Assembly (NCBI GenBank): GCA_905215645.1
Contig: CAJMQS010000040.1
Location: 1 to 18,556 of the forward strand
From: an uncultured bacterium
GTDB taxonomy: Bacteria; Bacillota; Negativicutes; Acidaminococcales; Acidaminococcaceae
Length of the DNA: 18,556 bases
Direction: 5' to 3'
The position numbers and the translations under genes were made by a program. The notes under the pieces were generated by a model. That model had not been told where the DNA came from. It worked only from the letters and a program-made list of their open reading frames with translations, and searched no databases. Shown piece by piece: positions 7,802-14,421 of this stretch; positions within the stretch are counted from its first letter, which is position 1, and each line of letters opens with the position of its first letter.

Positions 7802-8248
7802 ATGATGATGGAAGATATGAACCAATTGTACTCTGATATTATCCTGGAACACAATCAGGACCAGGCCAACAAACATGAGTTGGATCCCCATAATCTCCAG
7901 GAACACGGCCACAATCCCAGCTGCGGAGATGACATCACCCTCCAGGCAGATATCCAAAACGGGATCATCAAGGATGCGGCTTATACCGGCCACGGCTGTG
8001 CCATCAGTCAGGCTTCCACGGATATCATGATCGATCTGATCCGGGGAAAATCGGTGAAGGAAGCCCTCCGGCTGGTGGATCTGTTCCTGGCCATGATCAA
8101 GCGGGAAGAGACCGATGACGCCAAGCTGGAAGAATTGGACGATGCCATCGCCCTGAAGAACATCTCCAACATGCCCGCCCGGGTCAAATGCGCCGTCCTG
8201 GCCTGGCATACCCTGAAGGATGCCTTGGAGAAGGAAGAGGACAAATAA
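7802..8248 (+). CDS. sufU: SufU zinc-dependent sulfurtransferase
   Basis: SufU is the IscU-like partner of SufS in Gram-positive lineages; it takes sulfur from SufS C361 by zinc-ligand exchange. The 148-residue product shows the ligand set C41 and D43 in NPSCGDD, C66 in GHGCAIS and C130 in RVKCAVLAW. The insert between GCAIS and the last cysteine is the SufU-type spacing. Three in-frame ATGs occur at 7802, 7805 and 7808. AAGGAAA (7788-7794) suits 7802, while AGGTGA (7796-7801) suits 7808, so the exact start is open. It is the last gene of sufCBDSU. No terminator sits directly after it; the first is supplied by the repeat downstream. Confidence 0.96.
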   Translation: MMMEDMNQLYSDIILEHNQDQANKHELDPHNLQEHGHNPSCGDDITLQADIQNGIIKDAAYTGHGCAISQASTDIMIDLIRGKSVKEALRLVDLFLAMIKREETDDAKLEELDDAIALKNISNMPARVKCAVLAWHTLKDALEKEEDK

Positions 8249-8252
8249 ATTC

Positions 8253-8412
8253 GTCATACGTCAGTCGTCATACGTCATACGCTTTTGGAAATCAATTTTT
8301 ACAAATTGATTTTGAATTTGAAAACCTGTTGGAGAATTCAACTGATTTTTTAAGTTAACGCCAGCAGAGCTGGCTTCCATCGGCGTATGACCTATGACAT
8401 ATGACGTATGGA
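8253..8412 (+). repeat. Type A intergenic palindromic element, copy 2 (complete, 160 bp)
   Basis: It begins 4 nt after the sufU stop. The left end has four heptamers (GTCATAC, GTCAGTC, GTCATAC, GTCATAC; 8253-8280). The right end has four in reverse orientation (GTATGAC, CTATGAC, ATATGAC, GTATGGA; 8385-8412). The inverted similarity continues inward (GCTTTTGGAA versus TTCCATCGGC), giving terminal inverted repeats of about 38 bp. The core holds a perfect palindrome AAATCAATTT-TTAC-AAATTGATTT (8289-8312) and the hairpin GCCAGC-AGA-GCTGGC (8360-8374). It is collinear with the reverse complement of copy 3. Confidence 0.92.
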
Positions 8413-8413
8413 T

Positions 8414-8444
8414 GGGCTGTTGCGAAGGCAACAGCCCATTTTTT
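8414..8444 (+). terminator. Rho-independent terminator ending the suf operon (type A right end)
   Basis: A perfect 10-bp stem GGGCTGTTGC/GCAACAGCCC (8414-8423, 8428-8437) with a GAAG loop is followed by A and T6 (8439-8444). It is the first strong terminator after sufU, reached only after the type A repeat is transcribed. Confidence 0.9.
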
Positions 8445-8445
8445 A

Positions 8446-8474
8446 TAGCTTTTTCCCCGTCGGTGTAGTATAAT
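8446..8474 (+). promoter_or_regulatory. Probable pnp promoter
   Basis: A perfect -10 box TATAAT (8469-8474) sits inside the small inverted repeat GTAG/CTAC (8465-8468, 8475-8478). The -35 position is poor (TAGCTT, 8446-8451) and lies next to the U-tract of the terminator. The leader to pnp would be short, about 35 nt, with no room for the large autoregulatory hairpin known from E. coli pnp. Confidence 0.5.
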
Positions 8475-8517
8475 CTACCCATAATGTCAAGAGAGAAAAA
8501 GAAGGAGGATGCAGAGG

Positions 8518-10590
8518 ATGCATAGTTTTAGTACGGATTTTGGAGGCCGGACCCTCACCATTGAAACAGGTAAGATTGCCAAACAGGCCAATGGCGCAGT
8601 GCTGGTCCGCTATGGCGAAACGGCCGTGGTGGTGGCTGTGACGGGTACCGATACCCCCAGAGAAGGGGTGGATTTCTTCCCACTGACGGTGGATTTTGAA
8701 GAAAAGATGTACGCAGTGGGCAAAATCCCCGGTGGGTTCCTGCGGAGAGAAGGGCGGCCGGCAGAAACGGCTATCCTGACTTCCCGGCTCATCGACCGGC
8801 CTATCCGGCCTATGTTCCCGGACGGATACCACAATGATGTGCAGATCGTCTGCACGGCAGTATCTGTGGATCCGGACAATGCTCCGGACATTCCGGCTAT
8901 GATCGGTGCATCCTGTGCCCTGTCTATTTCCGATATCCCTTTTGAAGGACCCATCGCCGGTGTCCGGGTGGGCCTCATCGACGGGCAGTTCATCGTGGAA
9001 CCCACGGTGGAACAGGCCAAAGTCAGCGAACTGAACTTGGCCGTAGCCGGTACCAAAGACGCCATCCTGATGGTGGAAGCTGGTGCCAAGGAAGTTTCTG
9101 AAGAAGTGATGCTGGACGCCATCTGGTTCGCTCACGGAGAAATCAAGAAACTGGTGGAATTCCAGGAAAAGATCCAGGCAGAAGTGGGCAAACCCAAGAT
9201 GGATTTCGAAGTCTATACGCCTCCTGCAGAACTGGCCCAGGAAATCGAAGCCTATGGCGAACCCAAGATCCATGATGCTCTGATGGACCCGGATAAACTG
9301 CATCGGGACAAGATGGTCAGCGAAGCCAAGGAGGAAATCCTGGCCCACTTTACGGAACTCTATCCGGACAATGAAATCGATATTGCCCATGTAGTGGCCA
9401 AATTGGTGAAACGGGTGTTCCGGCACATCATTACGGTGGATAAGATCCGTCCTGATGGCCGTGCCCTGGATGAAGTCCGTCCCATCAGCTGCGAAGTAGG
9501 GCTCCTGGCCCGTCCTCACGGCTGCAGCCTGTTCACCCGCGGCCAGACCCAGGTGCTGAACTGCCTGGCCCTGGCACCTCTCCGGGATGCCCAGACCCTG
9601 GAAACCTTGGCTGGGGATATCCAGAAACGCTATATCCACCATTACAATTTCCCTCCCTACAGCGTAGGAGAAACCAAACCTCTGCGCAGCCCGGGCCGTC
9701 GGGAAATCGGCCATGGGGCCCTGGCAGAACGGGCTCTCCTGCCGGTGATCCCCTCTGAAGAAGAATTCCCCTATACCATCCGCCTGGTTTCCGAAGTGCT
9801 GGAATCCAACGGGTCTTCCTCCATGGCCAGTACCTGTGCCAGCACCCTGTCCCTGATGGATGCAGGGGTGCCCATCAAGGCTCCTGTTTCCGGGGTAGCC
9901 ATGGGCCTGGTGAAGGAAGGCGAGAATTTCACCATCCTGACCGATATCCAGGGGCTGGAAGATGCCAATGGAGACATGGACTTCAAGGTGGCCGGTACAT
10001 CTAAGGGCATCACCGCCATCCAGATGGATATCAAAGTAGACGGCCTGACCCGTGACATCCTCCAGGCTGCGCTGGCCCAGGCCAAAAAAGGCCGTGCCTT
10101 CATCCTGGGCAAGATGCTGGAATGCATCCCTGAACCTCGGAAGCAGCTGAAGAAGTATGCACCCAAGATCACCACCATCAAGGTGAACCCGGAGAAGATC
10201 AAAGATATCATCGGGCCTGGGGGCAAAGTGATCAAGAAGATCGTGGAAGATACAGGAGCCCAGATCGATATCAACGATGACGGAACCGTATATATCGCCG
10301 CGGCTGACAGCGCTTCTGCCGATGCGGCCATCAAGACCATCCAGGATATCACTGCGGAACCGGAAGTGGGCAAGATCTATACCGGCAAAGTCACCCGGAT
10401 CATGAACTTCGGAGCCTTTGTAGAATTCATGCCCGGCCGGGAAGGGCTGGTGCACATTTCCCAGCTGGCCAAGGAACGGGTGGAAAAAGTGGAAGACGTA
10501 GTCAGCGTAGGCGACGAAATCGTCGTGAAGCTGGTGGAAATCGACTCCAAAGGACGGCTGAACCTGTCCCGGAAAGCCTGCTTGAAATAA
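8518..10590 (+). CDS. pnp: Polyribonucleotide nucleotidyltransferase (PNPase)
   Basis: PNPase degrades RNA 3' to 5' with phosphate, releasing nucleoside diphosphates, and works as a trimer in the cytoplasm. The 690-residue product contains two RNase PH-like domains (about 1-215 and 310-545) joined by a helical domain. The catalytic region of the second carries GDMDFKVAGT (GDMD at 485-488), and FTRGQTQ and RREIGHGALAERAL precede it. A KH domain follows with GPGGK (566-570), then an S1 domain (about 617-690) with GKVTRIMNFGAFVEF. ATG at 8509 touches GGAGG and cannot use it; ATG 8518 is 9 nt downstream of GGAGG and is chosen. rpsO, the usual upstream neighbour, is absent. The gene stands alone between two inverted copies of a repeat. 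Confidence 0.98.
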   Translation: MHSFSTDFGGRTLTIETGKIAKQANGAVLVRYGETAVVVAVTGTDTPREGVDFFPLTVDFEEKMYAVGKIPGGFLRREGRPAETAILTSRLIDRPIRPMFPDGYHNDVQIVCTAVSVDPDNAPDIPAMIGASCALSISDIPFEGPIAGVRVGLIDGQFIVEPTVEQAKVSELNLAVAGTKDAILMVEAGAKEVSEEVMLDAIWFAHGEIKKLVEFQEKIQAEVGKPKMDFEVYTPPAELAQEIEAYGEPKIHDALMDPDKLHRDKMVSEAKEEILAHFTELYPDNEIDIAHVVAKLVKRVFRHIITVDKIRPDGRALDEVRPISCEVGLLARPHGCSLFTRGQTQVLNCLALAPLRDAQTLETLAGDIQKRYIHHYNFPPYSVGETKPLRSPGRREIGHGALAERALLPVIPSEEEFPYTIRLVSEVLESNGSSSMASTCASTLSLMDAGVPIKAPVSGVAMGLVKEGENFTILTDIQGLEDANGDMDFKVAGTSKGITAIQMDIKVDGLTRDILQAALAQAKKGRAFILGKMLECIPEPRKQLKKYAPKITTIKVNPEKIKDIIGPGGKVIKKIVEDTGAQIDINDDGTVYIAAADSASADAAIKTIQDITAEPEVGKIYTGKVTRIMNFGAFVEFMPGREGLVHISQLAKERVEKVEDVVSVGDEIVVKLVEIDSKGRLNLSRKACLK

Positions 10591-10591
10591 G

Positions 10592-10623
10592 AAAAAAAGA
10601 GGCTGTTGCATGCGCAACAGCCC
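10592..10623 (-). terminator. Hairpin just after pnp with the U-tract on the minus strand
   Basis: GGCTGTTGC (10601-10609), loop ATGC and GCAACAGCC (10614-10622) form a 9-bp stem directly abutting type A copy 3. A7 precedes it on the plus strand, so the terminator reads on the minus strand (hairpin then CTCTTTTTTT). It would block antisense transcription into pnp. pnp mRNA itself should read through to 10790-10838. Confidence 0.65.
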
Positions 10624-10786
10624 GTCATAGGTCATAGGTCATACGTCATACGCCGATGGAAGCCAGCTCTGCTGGCTTCGAATTTAAGAAAATCAGTTGA
10701 ATGTTATAGCGGGTTTTAAAATTTCAAAATCAATTTGGAAAAATTGATTTCCAAAAGCGTATGACGTATGACGACCGACGTATGAC
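10624..10786 (-). repeat. Type A intergenic palindromic element, copy 3 (complete, 163 bp, inverted)
   Basis: This is the reverse complement of copy 2 with scattered differences. The left array is GTCATAG, GTCATAG, GTCATAC, GTCATAC (10624-10651). The right array is GTATGAC, GTATGAC, GACCGAC, GTATGAC (10759-10786). Inside are AAGCCAGC-TCT-GCTGGCTT (10660-10678) and AAATCAATTT-GGAA-AAATTGATTT (10727-10750). The odd heptamer GACCGAC occupies the same position as the odd GTCAGTC of copy 2. The gene-free stretch 10591-10883 is filled by this element and its two flanking hairpins. Confidence 0.92.
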
Positions 10787-10789
10787 GAA

Positions 10790-10838
10790 GGGGGTGTTGC
10801 ACGTGTGTAATTTTTACACGTGCAACACCCCCCTTTTT
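10790..10838 (+). terminator. Strong rho-independent terminator downstream of pnp
   Basis: A perfect 17-bp stem joins 10790-10806 (starting GGGGGTGTTGCACGTGT) with 10816-10832, with a GTAATTTTT loop. C and T5 follow at 10833-10838. It is 3 nt beyond type A copy 3, and is the likely 3' end of pnp mRNA. Confidence 0.92.
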
Positions 10839-10843
10839 CATGC

Positions 10844-10849
10844 TACAAT
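10844..10849 (+). promoter_or_regulatory. Possible -10 box for the EIIA gene
   Basis: TACAAT lies 35 nt before the start codon, just after the terminator. The -35 position would fall in the terminator stem (TGCAAC), so this is a weak assignment. Confidence 0.35.
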
Positions 10850-10883
10850 AATATGGTACACACAGAAACAAGGAGATACTGCT

Positions 10884-11366
10884 ATGGGATTGTTTTTCAG
10901 AAAGACGAAAGTGACCTTGCTGGCTCCGCTGACCGGGACCTTGATTCCCCTGGAGAAGGTAGCGGACAAAGCTTTTGCCCAAAAAATGCTGGGGGATGGG
11001 GTGGCTGTCCAACCGGAAAAGGGAGAGCTGGTGGCCCCTTGTGACGGAGAAGTTTCCTATGTGCCGGATACGGCTCATGCCATTGCCCTGACCGAAGACC
11101 ACGGGCTGGAGCTCCTGCTCCATGTAGGACTCAACACGGTAGATCAGCAGGGCGTGGGGTTCCGGGCCCTGGTCAAAACTGGAGATCGGGTGAAAGCCGG
11201 ACAGCCTTTGCTTGCCTTCGACCGGGAAAAATTGGCTGCCTGCGGCTGCGATTTGAGTACCCCCATGGTGATCACCAATGGGGACAAAGTGGGCAAAATG
11301 GAAAAAGCCCAAGAAGGGCCGGTACAGGCGGGAAAAGATACCGTCTTGACCGTCACCCTGAATTGA
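10884..11366 (+). CDS. PTS glucose-type EIIA domain protein (Crr-like), stand-alone
   Basis: The 160-residue cytosolic protein matches the EIIA-Glc fold (PTS_EIIA_1), a phosphocarrier that takes phosphate from HPr and passes it to a sugar EIIB or acts as a metabolic signal. Landmarks are LLAPLTGTLIPLEKVAD near the N-terminus, GDGVAVQPEKGELVAPCDGEV (about 38-57), the two histidines H65 (TAHAIAL) and H80 (LLLHVGLNTV), and TPMVITNGD. The 15-residue spacing of the histidines equals H75/H90 of E. coli EIIA-Glc, the latter being the phosphorylated one. No EIIB or EIIC gene is nearby, so the partner is unknown. ATG is preceded by AAGGAG at 8 nt. It forms a two-gene unit with the zinc-ribbon gene 13 nt downstream. 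Confidence 0.92.
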   Translation: MGLFFRKTKVTLLAPLTGTLIPLEKVADKAFAQKMLGDGVAVQPEKGELVAPCDGEVSYVPDTAHAIALTEDHGLELLLHVGLNTVDQQGVGFRALVKTGDRVKAGQPLLAFDREKLAACGCDLSTPMVITNGDKVGKMEKAQEGPVQAGKDTVLTVTLN

Positions 11367-11379
11367 TGGGAGGCAGCAC

Positions 11380-11811
11380 ATGAAAGTGAACGGCAGCGGC
11401 GGCAGCTTTGTGGAACAGGTCTATCAGCTTACTCCAGCAGTTGCTTGGGAACTGGGTCTCCAGGTCTGCCGGGAAATGGAAGTGGACATTGAGAAACAGG
11501 ATGATGCCGGGATGCTGCTGAATGGATCCTTGGTTTCTGAAGAAAAATCCTTTCTGTTCGGCAAGCCTAAACGGAAGGAAATCGTTTTTGCGGTGCAGCC
11601 TCTGGACCAGGGGTGTCAAGTGATCGTAGACATCCACAAAAAACGGATGGAAGTGTACAGCCTGAAACCCCAGAACCGGGAAACAGACCGATTCGTAGCC
11701 CTTTTTGAAGAAAAGGCCCAGGCTTATCTGGAGCAGCGGATCTGCCCTCAGTGTCACGCGGCTCTGCCCAAGAATGTGGCCTTTTGTCCCTTCTGCGGGG
11801 CAAAGCTATAA
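11380..11811 (+). CDS. Hypothetical protein with C-terminal zinc ribbon
   Basis: I do not recognise a named family for the first 115 residues, which look like a compact mixed alpha/beta domain without signal peptide or membrane segment. The last 22 residues form a zinc-ribbon: C122-P-Q-C125, ten residues, C136-P-F-C139, ending in GAKL, like the double-CxxC tails of many small Firmicutes proteins. The product is 143 residues; ATG is preceded by GGGAGG. The 13-nt gap to the EIIA gene and the shared terminator suggest co-transcription, but nothing in the sequence ties its function to sugar transport. Confidence 0.8.
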   Translation: MKVNGSGGSFVEQVYQLTPAVAWELGLQVCREMEVDIEKQDDAGMLLNGSLVSEEKSFLFGKPKRKEIVFAVQPLDQGCQVIVDIHKKRMEVYSLKPQNRETDRFVALFEEKAQAYLEQRICPQCHAALPKNVAFCPFCGAKL

Positions 11812-11820
11812 GGAACGACA

Positions 11821-11854
11821 AAAAAAGCTGACTGCCGAAGCAGCCAGCTTTTTT
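11821..11854. terminator. Bidirectional rho-independent terminator
   Basis: AAAAAAGCTG (11821-11830) pairs with CAGCTTTTTT (11845-11854). After one A-C mismatch CTGC pairs with GCAG around a CGAA tetraloop. A-runs and T-runs on both sides let it serve both the plus-strand zinc-ribbon gene and the convergent rpmB. Confidence 0.92.
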
Positions 11855-11872
11855 ATGCTGTAACCTATAAGC

Positions 11873-12064
11873 TTAGATGGCGCGGGTTACCTTGCCGGAA
11901 CGTAAGCAGCGAGTGCACACGTTGATGCTCTTCACTTCACCGTCTACCACCGCTTTAACCTTTTGAACGTTAGGTTTCCAAGAACGTTTTACATGTCTAT
12001 TGGAATGGCTGACGTTGTTGCCGGACAGCTCACCTTTGTTGCAGATTTCACAGATGCATGCCAT
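11873..12064 (-). CDS. rpmB: 50S ribosomal protein L28
   Basis: The 63-residue basic protein is the L28 of the large ribosomal subunit. It shows the family core GNNVSHSNRHVKRSWKPN (15-32) and the CTRCLRSGKV end. Cysteines C5/C8 (CEIC) and C50/C53 (CTRC) form the zinc-binding C+ version of the protein. A GGAGGTGG ribosome site precedes the start. It is transcribed alone, convergent with the zinc-ribbon gene and divergent from recG. Confidence 0.98.
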   Translation of the reverse strand: MACICEICNKGELSGNNVSHSNRHVKRSWKPNVQKVKAVVDGEVKSINVCTRCLRSGKVTRAI

Positions 12065-12121
12065 GGTCCCACCTCCTTCAAGTTATAAGGCAATGCGTTA
12101 TTTTTAAAACTCAATGTAGCT

Positions 12122-12151
12122 ATTTTAACACAAATTGGATTATAATTGCAA
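12122..12151 (-). promoter_or_regulatory. rpmB promoter
   Basis: On the minus strand TTGCAA (12146-12151) is followed after 18 nt by TAAAAT (12122-12127). The -35 box overlaps the plus-strand -10 candidate of recG by one base, so the two polymerases would compete. Confidence 0.6.
12141..12146 (+). promoter_or_regulatory. Possible recG -10 box
   Basis: TATAAT occurs 37 nt before the recG start. No good -35 is seen at 17 nt (AGCTAT). It lies back to back with the rpmB promoter. Confidence 0.45.
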
Positions 12152-12183
12152 GTAGAAAACCATGAGAAAAGGAGAAAAGAGCC

Positions 12184-14247
12184 ATGTGGTGGCAGGAACC
12201 AGTAACCAAACTCAAAGGCATCGGGCCCAAGAAGGCCTTGGAATTTGAAAATATCAACGTTGTGACCATCGGTGACCTGCTGAACCATTTTCCCCGGCAG
12301 GGCTGCTACCTGGACTATTCCCATGTGAAGACCATCAGCGAACTGACCACGGCCGGGGAGATGCAGCTGTTCCGGGGGACCATCGTGCGGCTGAACAACC
12401 GCCGGAGTGCCCGGAATATGAAATATGCCACCATTACCGTGGGGGACGGCACCGGCTTCGCAGAAATCGTCCTGTTCGGGGCCCAGACCTATATGACCCG
12501 GGTCTATCATACGGGGGATGAAGTGTTCGTCGTCGGCAAAGTAAACCTGGGCCGTACCGCCAAAAGCGTCACCAGTGCCAGCCTCTCCCATGTGAAAGAC
12601 GAAAAGACGGAAGCACCGGGCATCCTCCCCACCTACGCCCTTGCCGGCAGTCTGACCCAGAACCAGGTGCGGGGAGCGGTGCGCCAGGCTTTGGCCTTGG
12701 CACGGAAAGAACTGCCGGAATGCCTGCCGGAGAAGATCCTCCAGGCCAGACATTTCCTGCCCCGGCTGGAAGCCCTGGAAAACATCCATTTTCCCAAAAG
12801 TCCGGAACTTTTGGAAAAAGCCCGGCAGCGGCTGATCTTTGAGGAACTGTTCTTCCTCCAGTACGGGCTGCTCCATCATCGGGTGGAAATCAAGCGGGAC
12901 AGCCGGGGCATCAAGATGGCCCGGTGCGGGGAACTGGTCCGGAAGGTCCGGGGACTCCTGGGTTTTTCCCTGACGGACAGCCAGAAAAAAGCCTGGCAGG
13001 AAATCGATGACGATATGCAGAGCCCGGAACCCATGAACCGGCTGGTCCAGGGGGATGTGGGATCTGGGAAAACGGCCCTGGCTCTCCTGGCCTTGGCCAA
13101 GACTGTGGAAAACGGGTATCAGGGCTGTCTGATGGCTCCTACAGAAATCCTGGCGGAGCAGCATTACCAGGAGATGCAGAAGGTCCTGGAACCGGCGGGG
13201 ATCCGGACGGCCCTTTTGACCGGGGGCCTGACGGCCAAAGCCCGGCGGCAGGTATTGGAAGGTTTGGCGGACGGTTCCATCCAGGCGGTGGTGGGGACCT
13301 ATGCCTTGATCCAGGATGCGGTGGTGTTCCGTTCCTTGGCCTTGGCCATTACCGATGAACAGCACCGGTTCGGGGTGGCCCAGCGGGCGAAACTCCAGGA
13401 TAAGAGTCCTTATGCGCCCCATGTGCTGGTCATGACCGCTACTCCCATTCCTCGGACCCTGGCCCTTACAGTATATGGGGATCTGGATGTGTCCCTGATG
13501 AAGGGGCTGCCTCCGGGACGGAAACCGGTCCAGACATTGTGCTATACGGAAGACAAACGAGGCGCGGTGTACAAAGGGCTGGTCCATCAGATCCAGGAAG
13601 GGCATCAGGCCTATGTGGTCTGTCCCCTTATCGAAGAAAGTGAAGGGGTGGATGCTAAAGCGGCTGCGGACCTGTATGAAGAATTGACCTCCACCTATCT
13701 CCGAGGTATTCCCTGCGGCCTGCTCCACGGACGGCTGAAACCGGAAGAGAAGGATGCAGTGATGGAAAGCTTCGCCCGAAATGAAACCAAGGTGCTGATC
13801 ACCACCACGGTGGTGGAAGTGGGGGTGAACGTACCCAATGCCACGTTGATGATCATAGAGGGAGCTGATCGGTTCGGCTTGGCCCAGATGCACCAGCTCC
13901 GGGGCCGGGTGGGACGGGGAAGCGCCCAGTCCTACTGTGTGCTGCTGACTTCCTCCACCAATCCAGTGACCTTGGAACGGCTCCAGATCATGCGCAGCTG
14001 CAGCGATGGGTTCCTCCTGGCGGAAAAGGACCTGGAGCTCCGGGGGGCCGGCCAGTTCTTCGGACTGCGGCAGCATGGGCTGTCGGATCTGTACATTGCG
14101 GATATCCTCCGGGACACGGATACTCTGCTGGAAGCCCGGAAGGCAGCCCAGTGGGCCATGAGTGATCCCAAGACGGAACAGGAAGTGATCCAGGCCGCCG
14201 CCACTACCCAGTTCGATGAGCGGTTCGACCGGATCTTCAATGCGTAG
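12184..14247 (+). CDS. recG: ATP-dependent DNA helicase RecG
   Basis: RecG is a monomeric double-strand DNA translocase that regresses stalled replication forks and branch-migrates recombination junctions. The 687-residue protein has the N-terminal wedge/OB domain (about 55-150). Helicase motifs follow: GDVGSGKT Walker A (290-297), MAPTEILAEQHY (motif Ia), DEQH (391-394) followed by RFGVAQR, MTATPIPRTLA (motif III), LLHGRLKP, TTVVEVGVNVPNA and QLRGRVGRG (motif VI). The C-terminal FFGLRQHGLSDL region is complete. Length is in the family range. ATG follows AAGGAG at 9 nt. It appears single, with a hairpin at its end. Confidence 0.98.
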   Translation: MWWQEPVTKLKGIGPKKALEFENINVVTIGDLLNHFPRQGCYLDYSHVKTISELTTAGEMQLFRGTIVRLNNRRSARNMKYATITVGDGTGFAEIVLFGAQTYMTRVYHTGDEVFVVGKVNLGRTAKSVTSASLSHVKDEKTEAPGILPTYALAGSLTQNQVRGAVRQALALARKELPECLPEKILQARHFLPRLEALENIHFPKSPELLEKARQRLIFEELFFLQYGLLHHRVEIKRDSRGIKMARCGELVRKVRGLLGFSLTDSQKKAWQEIDDDMQSPEPMNRLVQGDVGSGKTALALLALAKTVENGYQGCLMAPTEILAEQHYQEMQKVLEPAGIRTALLTGGLTAKARRQVLEGLADGSIQAVVGTYALIQDAVVFRSLALAITDEQHRFGVAQRAKLQDKSPYAPHVLVMTATPIPRTLALTVYGDLDVSLMKGLPPGRKPVQTLCYTEDKRGAVYKGLVHQIQEGHQAYVVCPLIEESEGVDAKAAADLYEELTSTYLRGIPCGLLHGRLKPEEKDAVMESFARNETKVLITTTVVEVGVNVPNATLMIIEGADRFGLAQMHQLRGRVGRGSAQSYCVLLTSSTNPVTLERLQIMRSCSDGFLLAEKDLELRGAGQFFGLRQHGLSDLYIADILRDTDTLLEARKAAQWAMSDPKTEQEVIQAAATTQFDERFDRIFNA

Positions 14248-14274
14248 GATGGTGCCGCATGGGCAGCACCATCC
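14247..14274 (+). terminator. Hairpin overlapping the recG stop, no U-tract
   Basis: GGATGGTGC begins with the last base of the TAG stop and pairs with GCACCATCC (14266-14274), 9 bp. AGTCAGAAG follows rather than T-run, so termination is uncertain; a T7 stretch comes only at about 14310. The rest of 14275-14421 holds only the promoter and ribosome site of the next gene. Confidence 0.4.
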
Positions 14275-14361
14275 AGTCAGAAGCTCCTGTCCATACAATG
14301 GCATCCTCGTTTTTTTAAGCTCTATTTACAGGTAGTTTTCATTTCTGTAACAATGGCACAT

Positions 14362-14367
14362 TATAAT
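14362..14367 (+). promoter_or_regulatory. Probable -10 box of the VTT-protein gene
   Basis: TATAAT stands 54 nt before the chosen start. It falls inside the upstream extension of the reading frame (ATG at 14353), which argues against that earlier start. The -35 (TCATTT) is weak. Confidence 0.45.
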
Positions 14368-14421
14368 AAAGAAAATCCAAATCGAACTCTCATCCATTCT
14401 GTCAGAAGGAGCACATACATC

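Noticed and set aside
8253..8412. Short regularly spaced repeats as a CRISPR array
   Set aside because: The units are 7 bp, directly tandem without spacers, and inverted at the other end. No cas genes are present.
11989..14304. A 771-codon open frame on the minus strand opposite recG
   Set aside because: The plus strand encodes a complete RecG with every helicase motif. The antisense frame is rich in H, P, Q and G and has no recognisable domain; long antisense frames arise from the GC-biased codon use here. The same holds for the long minus frames opposite sufB, sufD, sufS, pnp and the EF-G gene.
14353..14421. Upstream ATG for the VTT membrane protein
   Set aside because: It lacks a ribosome site and the TATAAT box lies within it. 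ATG 14422 has AAGGAG at suitable distance.
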